From the NCBI GenBank assembly GCA_027492275.1, contig JAPUFC010000042.1:1-64000 (forward strand): a DNA stretch of 64,000 nt, in the 5' to 3' direction. Each line of letters starts with the position of its first letter. Within the stretch, counting starts at the first letter, position 1. Below the pieces are notes generated by a model, which was given only the letters and a program-made list of their open reading frames with translations, was not told the origin of the DNA and did not search any database. The position numbers were made by a program, and so were the translations under genes. Shown here piece by piece: positions 26,254-35,720 of the stretch. This DNA comes from Mesorhizobium sp. GTDB taxonomy: Bacteria; Pseudomonadota; Alphaproteobacteria; Rhizobiales; Rhizobiaceae.

Positions 26254-27372
26254 ATGAAACTGCCTGTCAGCGGCATCGAGCCGCCGCCGGAGGATTCCCC
26301 GAGGCCCGAGAAGGCCGCGACGGCGGCCGTCGCGCGAATCGACGATTCCGATCCGCGCCGCGCCAACGCGCAGGCTAGGCGGTCGATCGCCGGCGGCGCG
26401 GGCGGGCTGTCGCTCGTTTTCGAAGAGGCGACGACGGCTCTCGGCAAGGGCCTTCCCGCCCGCGAGGAAACGATCGCCACGGTGCTTGACGGCATCGCGC
26501 TCGACGGACTGACGCTGCGCATGGACGCGCATCCGGGCAGCAGGCTCGCCGCGGGCTGGCTCGTCTCCCATCTCGCTGCCCGCAAGGCGGACCCGGCGCG
26601 GCTCAGCCTGTCGCTGGGCATCGACCCGGCGGCGGTGTTCGCGCGCACCGGGCGGCTGAACATGTCGGTCGAGGCGCTGAAGGCCTCCATGCCGCAGTCG
26701 CTGGTGCATTTCTTCGCCATGGGCGTGCCCGGCGTGCTGCTGGAAGCGGACGGGCGCGTGTTCCACAATGCCGGCGCGACGCCGGCGCAGGAGATCGGCG
26801 CGGCGCTGGCCATCGCCTCCGGCCATCTGAAACTGTTCGAGCAGGCGCGGCAGGCGCTGGTCTATGCCGCGCCGCATATCGGCTTCGCGCTCGGCGCGGA
26901 GGCGGACGGCACGGCCTTCGCGGCCAAGGCCGAAGCGGTACGCCGGCTGTGGGCGCAGATGCTGGCCGGCCGCTCGATCGAGCCCGGCGCCGTCCACATC
27001 CATGCCGAGACCGCGCCCGGCCTGCCGGCGACCCGGGCCACCCTGGCTGGCGCCGGCGTCGCGGGCCATGCCGGGTCCCTGTCCGTAGCGGCGGGGGACG
27101 GCGACGAGGCGCTGCGTCTCGCCCTTGCCGTCGCCGGCCGGCCCGCGCAGACGCAACCCGGCGAAAGCTTCGAGGCGCTGGTCGAAACACTGTGCGAGGC
27201 GGGCCGCGCCGAGTTCCTCGCCATCGAGCGCGAGGGCGGCATCCTCGACAGCCTCGCCGCCGGCCTCCTGCAAGGGCGCATCTTCGCCGCCGCCGGCCGC
27301 ACCGCGCCGGAGATCACGCCCTGCGCGGCGGGCGACGGCGCGACATGCGTGCCGCTCGATCCGCTCGCCTGA
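26254..27372 (+). CDS. Shortened methylmalonyl-CoA mutase small-subunit-like protein
   Basis: This protein of 372 residues resembles the TIM-barrel part of the catalytically inactive small (beta, MutA) subunit: NAQARRSIAGGAGGLSLVFE, then VFHNAGATPAQEIGAALAIA. Family members are usually well over 450 residues. The N-terminal segment containing the LVS-T-DG-x-PLY region is missing, and so is the C-terminal B12-type domain; the sequence ends soon after LLQGRIF. No large subunit gene follows. Only 143 bases separate it from the upstream gene, so the missing N-terminus is not in another frame. It may be a degraded relic or a reduced subunit. The ATG at 26254 is used, and one at 26161 is possible. 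Confidence 0.6.
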   Translation: MKLPVSGIEPPPEDSPRPEKAATAAVARIDDSDPRRANAQARRSIAGGAGGLSLVFEEATTALGKGLPAREETIATVLDGIALDGLTLRMDAHPGSRLAAGWLVSHLAARKADPARLSLSLGIDPAAVFARTGRLNMSVEALKASMPQSLVHFFAMGVPGVLLEADGRVFHNAGATPAQEIGAALAIASGHLKLFEQARQALVYAAPHIGFALGAEADGTAFAAKAEAVRRLWAQMLAGRSIEPGAVHIHAETAPGLPATRATLAGAGVAGHAGSLSVAAGDGDEALRLALAVAGRPAQTQPGESFEALVETLCEAGRAEFLAIEREGGILDSLAAGLLQGRIFAAAGRTAPEITPCAAGDGATCVPLDPLA

Positions 27373-27400
27373 GGCCGGCCGTATCGCCCGCGAAGCCGCT

Positions 27401-28144
27401 CTACCGTTCGGCCGACAGGCCCGCGACCGAAAAGCCCCCGTCCACGGCGAGCGTATGTCCGTTGACGAAGCTCGCCTCGGGCGACAGCAGGAAGGCGACC
27501 GCGGCCGCCACCTCGTCCGGTTCGCCGTAGCGGCGCTGCGGCACGCGCGCCGTCCAGGCCAGCCGCTCGGCGGCATCGTGGCTGCGCGCCGTGCCCGGCG
27601 TATCGATCGGTCCGGGGGCGACGCAATTGACACGCACGTCGCGCTCGCCCAGTTCCAGCGCCATCGCCTCCGACATCAGCTTCAATCCGGCCTTCGAAGC
27701 CCCGAAGGCGAGTTCGCCGCGATTGGCGCGCAGGCCGGCGACCGAGCCGATGTTGACGATGGAGAGCGCCGCTCCCATGCGCACCAGCGCCGCGCGCGCC
27801 GCGATGAAGGCGCCGACGAGGTTGACGTCGAGCATCTCGCGCAAAATCTCGGCGGTGGTGTCCTCCACCGATGCCTTGCGCTCCACCGCCGCCGCGTTGA
27901 CCAGCCCGCCGATCAGGCCGAGCCGGTCGACGATCTCGTCGAAAGCCTTGTCGACATCGTCCTCGTCCGTCACGTCGGCGGCGAGGAAGATGGCGTTCCC
28001 GGCGGCGAACGCGCTTTCGGCCGAGGCCAGCGCCTCGCTGTCGGCGTCGATCACCGCGACCGGCCAGCCGTCATCCAGCAGGCGCTCGACGATCGCCATG
28101 CCGATGCCCGACGCGCCTCCCGTGACGACGGCGGAGTGCCTCAT
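27401..28144 (-). CDS. Short-chain dehydrogenase/reductase with Phe at the catalytic Tyr
   Basis: This protein of 247 residues is a classical SDR. The nucleotide-binding motif TGGASGIG is at 8-15, DVTD at 57-60, NAA at 83-85, Ser134 (NIGSVAG) and Lys151. The active-site Tyr of the YxxxK motif is Phe147 (AFGASK); the codon reads TTC. Loss of that Tyr usually removes normal oxidoreductase activity, so this may be a binding or regulatory member, or use another mechanism. The start ATG at 28144 gives the expected length. It is divergent from betA, with 177 bases between, and convergent with the mutase-like gene. Confidence 0.8.
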   Translation of the reverse strand: MRHSAVVTGGASGIGMAIVERLLDDGWPVAVIDADSEALASAESAFAAGNAIFLAADVTDEDDVDKAFDEIVDRLGLIGGLVNAAAVERKASVEDTTAEILREMLDVNLVGAFIAARAALVRMGAALSIVNIGSVAGLRANRGELAFGASKAGLKLMSEAMALELGERDVRVNCVAPGPIDTPGTARSHDAAERLAWTARVPQRRYGEPDEVAAAVAFLLSPEASFVNGHTLAVDGGFSVAGLSAER

Positions 28145-28321
28145 GTCCCGTGTCCTCCATCCTGCGGCAGCATGGCGTCTCGCGCCGCCGCTTGGCAAGC
28201 GACATCGTCTGCCGCTTTGCTGACGGTCGCGGCGGCCGCCGGCCGCTAATATGACGCATGGCTCGGAGGGATGCGGTCATCGCCACGCACATGCCCGGAA
28301 ACCTGCGCTCGGCGAAGCGCC

Positions 28322-29974
28322 ATGCTTGAGGCCGACTTCGTCGTCGTCGGCTCGGGATCGGCCGGTTCGGCGCTGGCCTACAGGCTGTCGGAGGACGGCC
28401 GGCATTCGGTCATCGTCATCGAATATGGCGGCTCGGATGCCGGCCCGCTGATCCAGATGCCCTCGGCCCTGTCGATCCCGCTGAACATGGCGCGCTACGA
28501 CTGGGGTTTCTCCACCGAGTCCGAGCCGCATCTGGGCGGCCGCGTTCTGGCGACGCCGCGCGGAAAGGTACTGGGCGGCTCCTCCTCGATCAACGGCATG
28601 GTTTATGTGCGCGGCCACGCGCGCGACTTCGACCATTGGGCGGAGCAAGGCGCGGCCGGCTGGTCCTTCGCCGACGTGCTGCCCTACTTCAGGCGCATGG
28701 AGAGCGCGCCGGACGGCGAGGCCGGCTGGCGGGGAACGGACGGTCCCCTCCACATCCAGCGCGGCGCGCGCCGCAATCCCCTCTACGCCGCCTTCATCGA
28801 GGCCGGCAGGCAGGCGGGCTTCGAGGCCACCGCCGACTACAACGGCGCCCGGCAGGAAGGTTTTGGGCCGATGGAGCAGACCATCCATCTCGGCCGCCGC
28901 TGGTCGGCCGCCAACGCCTATCTGCGGCCGGCGCTGAAGCGCAAAAACGTGAGTCTCGTCAGCGGCCTGGCGCGCCGCGTTGTCATCGAGAATCAACGCG
29001 CCGTCGGCGTCGAGGTCGAGGCGCGCGGCAGGGTTCGGCTGGTCAGGGCGCGGCGCGAGGTGGTGGTCGCCGCTTCGGCGATCAACTCGCCGAAGCTGCT
29101 GATGCTGTCGGGCATCGGGCCGGCCTCGCATCTCGGGCGGCACGGCATCGCCGTCGTCGCCGACCGGCCGGGCGTCGGCCAGAACCTGCAGGACCACATG
29201 GAGCTCTACATCCAGCAGGAATCGCTCCTGCCGGTCACGCTGCATTCCGTGCTCAATCCCCTCTCCAAGGCGCTGATCGGCGCGCGCTGGCTGCTGTTCA
29301 AGACCGGGCCCGGCGCCACCAACCATTTCGAGGCGGCCGCCTTCGTGCGTTCCGCGCCGGGCGTCGACTATCCTGACATCCAGTATCATTTCCTGCCCGC
29401 CGCGATCCGCTACGACGGCAGGGCGGCGGCGCGCGGCCATGGCTTCCAGGCGCATGTCGGGCCGATGCGGTCGAAGTCGCGCGGCTCGGTCGCCCTGCGC
29501 TCGGCCGATCCGTGGCAAAAGCCCGTCATTCGCTTCAACTACATGGCGCATCCGGACGACTGGCGCGACTTCCGCCACTGCATCCGGCTGACGCGCGAGA
29601 TCTTTTCGCAACCCGCATTCGATCCCTATCGCGGCCAGGAGCTTTCGCCGGGCGCGCATGTGCAGGACGACGACGCGCTGGACGATTTCATCCGGGCGCA
29701 TGCCGAAAGCGCCTACCATCCCTGCGGCACCTGCCGGATGGGCGCGCCCGGCGATCCGGCCAGCGTGGTCGATCCCGAATGCCGGGTGATCGGCGTGGAG
29801 GCGCTGCGCGTCGCCGATTCCTCCATCTTTCCGCGCATCACCAACGGCAATCTCAACGCGCCTTCCATCATGGCGGGCGAGAAGGCCGCCGACCACATGC
29901 TCGGCCGCGCGCCGCTCGCCCCGTCCAATCTCGAACCCTGGATCAACCCGCGCTGGCGCGACAGCGACCGTTAG
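28322..29974 (+). CDS. betA: Choline dehydrogenase (GMC oxidoreductase)
   Basis: The protein has 550 residues. A glucose-methanol-choline oxidoreductase has the FAD-binding GSGSAG motif at 10-15, the GMC signature [18 protein letters not shown] at about 83-100, and a C-terminal active site with [11 protein letters not shown] (catalytic His) and [14 protein letters not shown]. Given betB downstream it probably oxidises choline to betaine aldehyde, although GMC enzymes on other alcohols look alike. The ATG at 28322 was preferred, since the FAD motif is expected near the N-terminus. It is the first gene of a betA - small protein - betB set. No betI repressor or transporter gene is adjacent. Confidence 0.88.
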   Translation: MLEADFVVVGSGSAGSALAYRLSEDGRHSVIVIEYGGSDAGPLIQMPSALSIPLNMARYDWGFSTESEPHLGGRVLATPRGKVLGGSSSINGMVYVRGHARDFDHWAEQGAAGWSFADVLPYFRRMESAPDGEAGWRGTDGPLHIQRGARRNPLYAAFIEAGRQAGFEATADYNGARQEGFGPMEQTIHLGRRWSAANAYLRPALKRKNVSLVSGLARRVVIENQRAVGVEVEARGRVRLVRARREVVVAASAINSPKLLMLSGIGPASHLGRHGIAVVADRPGVGQNLQDHMELYIQQESLLPVTLHSVLNPLSKALIGARWLLFKTGPGATNHFEAAAFVRSAPGVDYPDIQYHFLPAAIRYDGRAAARGHGFQAHVGPMRSKSRGSVALRSADPWQKPVIRFNYMAHPDDWRDFRHCIRLTREIFSQPAFDPYRGQELSPGAHVQDDDALDDFIRAHAESAYHPCGTCRMGAPGDPASVVDPECRVIGVEALRVADSSIFPRITNGNLNAPSIMAGEKAADHMLGRAPLAPSNLEPWINPRWRDSDR

Positions 29975-30010
29975 CTTAGACCTCTGGCGATACAGGCAAG
30001 GAATCGCGAC

Positions 30011-30157
30011 ATGCAGCAGAACAGGCTCTACCTCATCATCGGCGCGCTTGTGGTGGTCGTCATCGGGCTCGGCATCTACGTCCTGCGGGAGGAACAGAAG
30101 CCCGAGGGCGTCGAGATCAAGCTCAACGAGAACGGCATCTCCGTGCAGCAGAAATAG
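30011..30157 (+). CDS. 48-residue single-pass membrane protein in the betaine operon
   Basis: This short gene lies between betA and betB. It has an ATG with AAGGA eight bases upstream and ends in TAG. The product has a brief N-terminus (MQQNR), one strongly hydrophobic helix ([20 protein letters not shown]) and a charged tail ([21 protein letters not shown]). The layout suggests an inner-membrane anchor with a short soluble tail. It starts 36 bases after betA and ends 17 bases before betB, so all three are probably co-transcribed. I do not recognise the family. Confidence 0.6.
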   Translation: MQQNRLYLIIGALVVVVIGLGIYVLREEQKPEGVEIKLNENGISVQQK

Positions 30158-30174
30158 GCTTTGAAACGCGTCCG

Positions 30175-31638
30175 ATGAACGTCCAGCCCAAGGCCTCGCA
30201 TTACGTCAACGGCCGCCATGTCGACGATACGCGCGGGCGGGCGATTCCGGTCGTCTATCCGGCGACGGGCGAGACGATCGCGACGGTGCACAGCGCCACG
30301 GGCAACATCGTGGAACTGGCCGTGGAGGCCGCGCGCGAGGCGCAGCCGGCCTGGGCGCGGCTGAAGCCGGTGGAGCGCGGGCGCGTGCTTCGGCGCGCCG
30401 CCGACATCCTGCGCGCGCGCAACGGCGAGCTGGCGCGGCTGGAGACGCTGGACACCGGCAAGGCGATCCAGGAAACGCTGGTCGCCGACGCACCGTCGGC
30501 CGCCGACGCTCTGGAATTCCTCGGCGGCGCGGTGGCCGCCTTCAACGGCGAGCACATCGATCTCGGCGGCCCCTTCGCCTACACGCGCCGCGAGGCGCTG
30601 GGCGTGTGCGCCGGCATCGGCGCGTGGAACTATCCGATCCAGATCGCCGGCTGGAAGTCGGCTCCGGCGCTCGCCATGGGCAACGCCATGGTGTTCAAGC
30701 CTTCCGAGACGACGCCGCTGTCGGCGCTCAAACTCGCCGAGATCTATTCGGAAGCCGGCCTGCCGGACGGCCTGTTCAACGTCGTGCAGGGTTTCGGCGA
30801 TGTCGGCGCGGCGCTCGCTTCGCACGACGCGATCGCGAAGATTTCGCTCACCGGCTCGGTGCCGACCGGCCGCAAGGTCCTGGCGCTGGCCGGCGCGGCG
30901 ATGAAGCCGGCGACGATGGAGCTCGGCGGCAAGTCGCCGATCCTGGTCTTCGAGGACGCCGACATCGAGAACGCCATCGGCGGCGCCATGCTCGGCAATT
31001 TCTACTCGACCGGCCAGGTCTGCTCCAACGGAACGCGCGTCTTCGTGCAGAAATCCATCCACGACCGCTTCGTCGAACGCCTTGTCGAGCGGACGAAGAG
31101 AATCCGCATCGGCGACCCGCTCGATCCCGACACGCAGATGGGACCGCTGGTCAGCGCGGCGCAGCGCGACAAGGTCCTTTCCCATATCGAGGCCGGCAAG
31201 GCCGAGGGCGCGACGCTGGCCTGCGGCGGCGGCGTGCCGGCGCTGCAAGGCTTCGCGGGCGGCTTCTTCATCGAGCCGACGATCTTCACCGACGTTGGCG
31301 ACGGGATGCGCATCGCGCGCGAGGAGATCTTTGGCCCGGTGATGTCGGTGCTGTCCTTCCGCGACGAGGACGAAGCCGTCCGGCGCGCCAACGCAACCGA
31401 GTTCGGACTGGCGGCCGGCGTCTTCACGCGCGATATGGCGCGCGCCCACCGCGTCATCGCCGCATTGCAGGCCGGCACCTGCTGGATCAACAGCTACAAC
31501 CTCACGCCGGTGGAAGTGCCCTTCGGCGGCATGAAGCAATCCGGCATGGGCCGCGAGAACGCGCTCGCCGCGCTCGCCCACTACTCGCAGCTCAAATCCG
31601 TCTATGTCGAGACGGGCGACGTCGTCAGCCCCTACTGA
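30175..31638 (+). CDS. betB: Betaine aldehyde dehydrogenase
   Basis: The protein has 487 residues and belongs to the NAD(P)-dependent aldehyde dehydrogenase superfamily, converting betaine aldehyde to the osmoprotectant glycine betaine. The general base Glu249 (MELGGKSP) and nucleophile Cys283 ([12 protein letters not shown]) are present, along with the WNYPIQI cofactor region and the [14 protein letters not shown] motif near the end. Length and motifs agree with BetB from rhizobia. It is the last gene of the betA cluster, ending at a hairpin shared with the convergent phosphohexomutase gene. Confidence 0.92.
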   Translation: MNVQPKASHYVNGRHVDDTRGRAIPVVYPATGETIATVHSATGNIVELAVEAAREAQPAWARLKPVERGRVLRRAADILRARNGELARLETLDTGKAIQETLVADAPSAADALEFLGGAVAAFNGEHIDLGGPFAYTRREALGVCAGIGAWNYPIQIAGWKSAPALAMGNAMVFKPSETTPLSALKLAEIYSEAGLPDGLFNVVQGFGDVGAALASHDAIAKISLTGSVPTGRKVLALAGAAMKPATMELGGKSPILVFEDADIENAIGGAMLGNFYSTGQVCSNGTRVFVQKSIHDRFVERLVERTKRIRIGDPLDPDTQMGPLVSAAQRDKVLSHIEAGKAEGATLACGGGVPALQGFAGGFFIEPTIFTDVGDGMRIAREEIFGPVMSVLSFRDEDEAVRRANATEFGLAAGVFTRDMARAHRVIAALQAGTCWINSYNLTPVEVPFGGMKQSGMGRENALAALAHYSQLKSVYVETGDVVSPY

Positions 31639-31661
31639 GCGGTCAGCCCCTACTGACCGCT
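31638..31661. terminator. Hairpin between convergent betB and phosphohexomutase genes
   Basis: A nine-base-pair stem AGCGGTCAG/CTGACCGCT with a six-base loop starts on the last base of the betB stop codon and ends on the last base of the other stop codon. It arises from an imperfect 18-base tandem duplication (31624-31641, 31642-31659; units differ at one base). No T-tract is seen, so a terminator role is tentative. Confidence 0.4.
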
Positions 31662-33181
31662 TAGAACGTCTGGTTGTAGGGGCCGACCTCGGGATTCTGG
31701 CGCAGCAGCGCGTCCAGCGCCTCGAACATCTCGCGTCGGCGCGCCGACGACACGGGGCTTTCCACCACCACGACCAGTTCCGGCTTGTTGGACGAGGCCC
31801 GCACCAGCCCCCAGGTGCCGTCCTCGGCCTCGGCGCGAACCCCGTTCACCGTCACCAGCGCCGCGATCCTCTGGCCGGCGAAGGTTTTTTCGCCCGCCTT
31901 CATCGCCTGCAGGGCCGCCGTCACCCGCTCCACCACGCCATATTTTTTCTCGTCGTCGCAATGCGGCGACATGGTCGGCGTCCCGAAGGTCTCGGGCAGC
32001 GCCCGGTAGAGGTCCGCCATCGACTTTTTCGGGTTGCGGTCGAGCATGCGGCAGATGGCGATGGCGGTGACCAGCCCGTCGTCATAGCCGCGCCCGATCG
32101 GCGGGTTGAAGAAGAAATGGCCGGATTTCTCGAACCCCGCCGCCGCCCCTAGCTCGGCCACGCGGCGCTTGATGTAGGAATGGCCGGTCTTCCAGTAGTC
32201 GGCGCGAACGCCGTTCGCCTTGAGCACCGGGTCTGTGCCGAACAGGCCGGTCGACTTCACGTCCACCACGAAGGTCGCGCCGGGCTGCGCCGCGGAAATG
32301 TCGCGTGCGAGCATGACGCCGACCTTGTCGGAAAAGATCTCGTTGCCCTCATTGTCGACCACGCCGCAGCGGTCGCCGTCGCCGTCGAAGCCCAGCCCGA
32401 CATCCGCGCCGGTCTCCAGAACCTTGTCGCGGATCGCATGCAGCATGCGCAAATCCTCCGGGTTCGGGTTGTAGCGCGGAAAAGTGTGGTCCAGCTCGGC
32501 GTCGAGCGGGATCACCTCGCAGCCGATGCGCTCCAGCGCCTCGGGCGCGAAGGCGCCGGCCGTGCCGTTGCCGCAAGCGGCCACCACGCGCAGCCTGCGG
32601 TCGACATGCCCGCCCGAGACGAGGTCGTCCAGATAGGCCTTGCGGAAATCCCGCACGAACTCGTACGCGCCGCCGCCGGGAAGATCGAAATCCCCCGCCA
32701 GCACGATCGCCTTCAGCGCCGCCATCTCCTCCGGCCCGAAGGTCAGGGGCCGCGCCATGCCCATCTTGACGCCGGTCCAGCCGTTCTCGTTGTGCGAGGC
32801 GGTCACCATCGCCACCGACGGCACGTCGAGCGCGAACTGGGCGAAATAGGCCATGGGCGACAGCGCCAGCCCGATGTCCTTGACGCGCATGCCGGCCGCC
32901 ATCAGGCCGCCGGCCAGCGCCAGCTTGATCGACAGCGAATAGAAGCGGAAGTCGTGGCCGGTTACGATCTCCGGCGCGCCGCCGCGCCTGCGGATCAGCG
33001 TGCCGAGCCCCATGCCGAGCGCCTGGACGCCGATGAGATTGAGCTCCGGCCGCTTGTCGGAGCCCGGAAAGCCGAACCACCAGCGGGCGTCGTATTCGCG
33101 AAAGCCGTTCGGCCCGATCAGCGCCTCGGTCTCGAAGGAAAAGCTGTTCGGCGACGATTCCGCGACGATCCTGATCGACAT
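31661..33181 (-). CDS. Phosphomannomutase/phosphoglucomutase
   Basis: This protein of 506 residues is an alpha-D-phosphohexomutase. Its phosphoserine loop is MVTASHNENGWTG, the metal loop is GFDGDGDR, and the sugar-binding region has KSGHFFF. It interconverts mannose-1-phosphate/6-phosphate or the glucose equivalents for surface polysaccharides. A dedicated phosphoglucomutase lies in the glycogen operon, so mannose use seems likely here, but that is inference. The ATG at 33181 is used; the longer frame to 33376 would run into the tRNA-Pro gene and adds low-quality sequence. Confidence 0.88.
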   Translation of the reverse strand: MSIRIVAESSPNSFSFETEALIGPNGFREYDARWWFGFPGSDKRPELNLIGVQALGMGLGTLIRRRGGAPEIVTGHDFRFYSLSIKLALAGGLMAAGMRVKDIGLALSPMAYFAQFALDVPSVAMVTASHNENGWTGVKMGMARPLTFGPEEMAALKAIVLAGDFDLPGGGAYEFVRDFRKAYLDDLVSGGHVDRRLRVVAACGNGTAGAFAPEALERIGCEVIPLDAELDHTFPRYNPNPEDLRMLHAIRDKVLETGADVGLGFDGDGDRCGVVDNEGNEIFSDKVGVMLARDISAAQPGATFVVDVKSTGLFGTDPVLKANGVRADYWKTGHSYIKRRVAELGAAAGFEKSGHFFFNPPIGRGYDDGLVTAIAICRMLDRNPKKSMADLYRALPETFGTPTMSPHCDDEKKYGVVERVTAALQAMKAGEKTFAGQRIAALVTVNGVRAEAEDGTWGLVRASSNKPELVVVVESPVSSARRREMFEALDALLRQNPEVGPYNQTF

Positions 33182-33348
33182 TCTCGACTGCTCCGCGCGG
33201 GCTTGCGCGCGCCGGGTATAGGGCGCACGGCACCGCGAGGAAAGCTGCCCCGCGCGCATCCCGCCCCGCTGTCGAACTTCGATGCGGCAATCCCTCTCTC
33301 GGCGCTTGCAGGATCGGGAAGCGGAGTCTATAAGCCCGCGTCTGGTCG

Positions 33349-33425
33349 CGGAGTGTAGCGCAGTCTGGTAGCGCACCTCGTTCGGGACGAGGGGGTCGCA
33401 GGTTCAAATCCTGCCACTCCGACCA
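33349..33425 (+). tRNA. tRNA-Pro (CGG)
   Basis: A full cloverleaf of 77 bases can be drawn. The acceptor stem is CGGAGTG with CACTCCG, the anticodon stem is CCTCG/CGAGG with loop TTCGGGA (anticodon CGG), and the T arm is GCAGG-TTCAAAT-CCTGC. CCA is encoded at the 3' end. It reads CCG codons. Confidence 0.96.
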
Positions 33426-33584
33426 GCCGGTTTTCCCCCGCAAAGACCCGCCCGGGCATCGTCTCGAAAGCCTGTCCTTCGGCTGGTTTTTCTTGCAACC
33501 GATATACATCTCCAGGTTGTATTTCCGATTCGCCATTTGGTTGGAGACCGGCGCTAGGCTTGCTCTTTCAAGGGGCATTTGGGC

Positions 33585-34004
33585 ATGCGCTGGAACCTCG
33601 CCTTGAGCACATCGGGAACCGCGGCGGTCGAGTTCGCGCTCGTCTTCCCGCTTTTCGTCCTGGTGTTCTTCGGCCTTGCCGCCTACGGCGTCTATTTCGG
33701 GGCCAGCCACTCGATCCAGCAGATCGCGGCCGACGCGGCGCGCACCGCCGTCGCCGGCCTCGACCTGTCGGAGCGCCAGCATCTGGTTTCCGATTTCGTC
33801 GACCGTCACGCGGCGGGCTACGTGTTCGTCGATCCGGCGCGCATGTCGGTCGAAACCCGCGACGCGACGGCGGGCGAACCGCGCCTGACCGTCACCGTGC
33901 GCTACGACGTCCGCGACCTGCCGATCTGGGGGATACTCGGCGACGTCCCCCTGCCCGACCTCGTCATCGTCCACAGTTCCACGGTTAGGATGGGAGGCTA
34001 CTGA
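33585..34004 (+). CDS. TadE-like pilus assembly protein
   Basis: This protein of 139 residues has the TadE N-terminus: a short start, then GTAAVEFALVFPLFVLVFFGL, a prepilin-like motif with Glu and one transmembrane helix. The rest is a soluble extracytoplasmic part. TadE/F are pseudopilins of the Flp/Tad pilus system. The ATG at 33585 has AGGGG nine bases upstream and was preferred to a TTG at 33579. It is joined to the downstream gene by TGATG. The other tad genes are not in this window, so this is a separate pair. Confidence 0.82.
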   Translation: MRWNLALSTSGTAAVEFALVFPLFVLVFFGLAAYGVYFGASHSIQQIAADAARTAVAGLDLSERQHLVSDFVDRHAAGYVFVDPARMSVETRDATAGEPRLTVTVRYDVRDLPIWGILGDVPLPDLVIVHSSTVRMGGY

Positions 34005-35719
34005 TGAAGCTCGGATGCGTCCTGCGACGCGCGGTCGACTTCAGCCGCGCGCGGCCCGGCAACGTCGCCACGCTGACGGCGCTGACCATGCCGATCGCCA
34101 TCGCCTTCGCGGCCGTCACCATCGACCAGGCCTCGCTCAACGCGCAGCGCCGGCAGGCGCAGTCGGTCACCGACCTCGCGGCCCTGTCCGCCGCCACCAA
34201 TCTCGCCAGCCCCGAACAGGCCGCGGCCTCCGCCTTCTCCGACAACGGCATGCCCGCGGCGATCGTCAGCCCGGTGCAGGCCGTGCTCGATCCGGTGGCT
34301 CCGCTCAGCGGGCCGGCGATCGTGGTGACCTCGGGCCGCTACACGCCGCAGCGGCAGCTTGCGCCCGCGCAGCGTTTCGACAACAGCGCGCCGCCCCACA
34401 ATGCCGTGCGGGTCAACCTGCGCACGCCCGCCACGCGCTTCTTCTTCCCGGACCTGTTCCCGCAGGCGGAAATCCAGACGACGGCGATCGCCAGCGTGAC
34501 GGCGGAGGCCGCCTTCTCGGTCGGCTCGCGGCTGGCCAGCCTCAACGACGGGGTGGTCAACGCCGTCCTCGGCGCCCTGCTCGGCAGCAGCGTGTCGGTG
34601 CAGGCGATGGACTACCGGGGCCTTCTGGCCGCCGACATCGACCTGCTGCGCTTCCTGGATGCTCTCGCGACGCGCGCCAACATCAGCGCGGCGACCTATT
34701 CCGACGTGCTGGCGAGCTCGGTGACGGTCGGCCAGATGGCGAGCGCCATGGCGGCCGTCGACGGGCTCGACCGTGCGGCGAAGCTGTCGCTCGAGGCGCT
34801 GGCGCGCGGCGCGAAAGGCACGATCCGCGTGCCGCTCTCGCATCTCGTCGACCTCGGCTCCCTCGGCGAGGTGGCGCTCGGGCAGAACGCGCCGGGTCTC
34901 ACCGCCACGGCCAGCGTGCTGGACGTGCTGACGGCCGCGGCGGCGATCGCCGACGGCACGCGACAGGTTTCGGTGAATCTCGGAGTCACGCTGCCGGGCC
35001 TGGCCGGCGCGCGCGCCGACATCGCCATCGGCGAGCCGCCGCAGGGCTACACATGGTTCATCGTCGGCGAGAAGGGCGACGTGGTGCGCACGGCGCAGAC
35101 GCGGGTATTCCTGACGGTGGACGTGCTCGGCCCCGGCGGCACGCTCGGCTCCCTCATCCGCCGGCCCATCTCGGTCGTGGTGGCCTTCGCGGTGGCCAAG
35201 CTCGCCAGCGTGCGCTGCCCGCCCGGCCGCCCCGACAGCGTGGGGGGGGTCGTCGCCGCCCGGCCGGGCGTCGCCTCGCTGCGCATCGGCGAGCCGAGCG
35301 CGACCGCGCTTGCCGATTTCCGCTACGGACCCACCTTCAAGCCGGCCAAGCTGGTCAACCTGGCGCTGGTCTCGATCGAGGGCTCTGCCCATGTCGAGGT
35401 GGCGCAAATGGGTTGGCAGAACCTGACCTTCACCGCCGCCGACATAAGCGACCGCGCGGTGAAGTCCATCTCCACCCGCACGCTGACGCAATCGCTGACG
35501 GCGTCGCTGCTCCAGAACCTGTCGCTCGACGTGAAGGTGCTGGGGCTCGGACTCGGGGTCGGCGCGCTGACCTCGACGCTGTCGGGAACGCTCGGCGCCG
35601 TCACGCCCTCCGTGGACGCGCTGCTGGCGTCGGTGCTCGACGCGCTCGGCGTCAAGGTCGGCGAGGCCGACATCCGTGTGACCGGCGCGACCTGCGGCCG
35701 CGTCGTCCTGGTCCAATAG
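34004..35719 (+). CDS. TadG-like pilus assembly protein
   Basis: The protein has 571 residues. An N-terminal TadG-type domain with one transmembrane helix (GNVATLTALTMPIAIAFAAV, about 19-38) and DLAALSAA following it match Flp pilus-assembly TadG proteins. The long extracytoplasmic region is rich in Ala, Val and Leu repeats of no clear domain, and ends with Cys-containing TCGRVVLVQ. A von Willebrand factor A domain, seen in many TadG, was not obvious. Translation is probably coupled to the TadE-like gene. The stop is one base before the convergent alpha-glucosidase stop. Confidence 0.75.
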   Translation: MKLGCVLRRAVDFSRARPGNVATLTALTMPIAIAFAAVTIDQASLNAQRRQAQSVTDLAALSAATNLASPEQAAASAFSDNGMPAAIVSPVQAVLDPVAPLSGPAIVVTSGRYTPQRQLAPAQRFDNSAPPHNAVRVNLRTPATRFFFPDLFPQAEIQTTAIASVTAEAAFSVGSRLASLNDGVVNAVLGALLGSSVSVQAMDYRGLLAADIDLLRFLDALATRANISAATYSDVLASSVTVGQMASAMAAVDGLDRAAKLSLEALARGAKGTIRVPLSHLVDLGSLGEVALGQNAPGLTATASVLDVLTAAAAIADGTRQVSVNLGVTLPGLAGARADIAIGEPPQGYTWFIVGEKGDVVRTAQTRVFLTVDVLGPGGTLGSLIRRPISVVVAFAVAKLASVRCPPGRPDSVGGVVAARPGVASLRIGEPSATALADFRYGPTFKPAKLVNLALVSIEGSAHVEVAQMGWQNLTFTAADISDRAVKSISTRTLTQSLTASLLQNLSLDVKVLGLGLGVGALTSTLSGTLGAVTPSVDALLASVLDALGVKVGEADIRVTGATCGRVVLVQ

Positions 35720-35720
35720 C

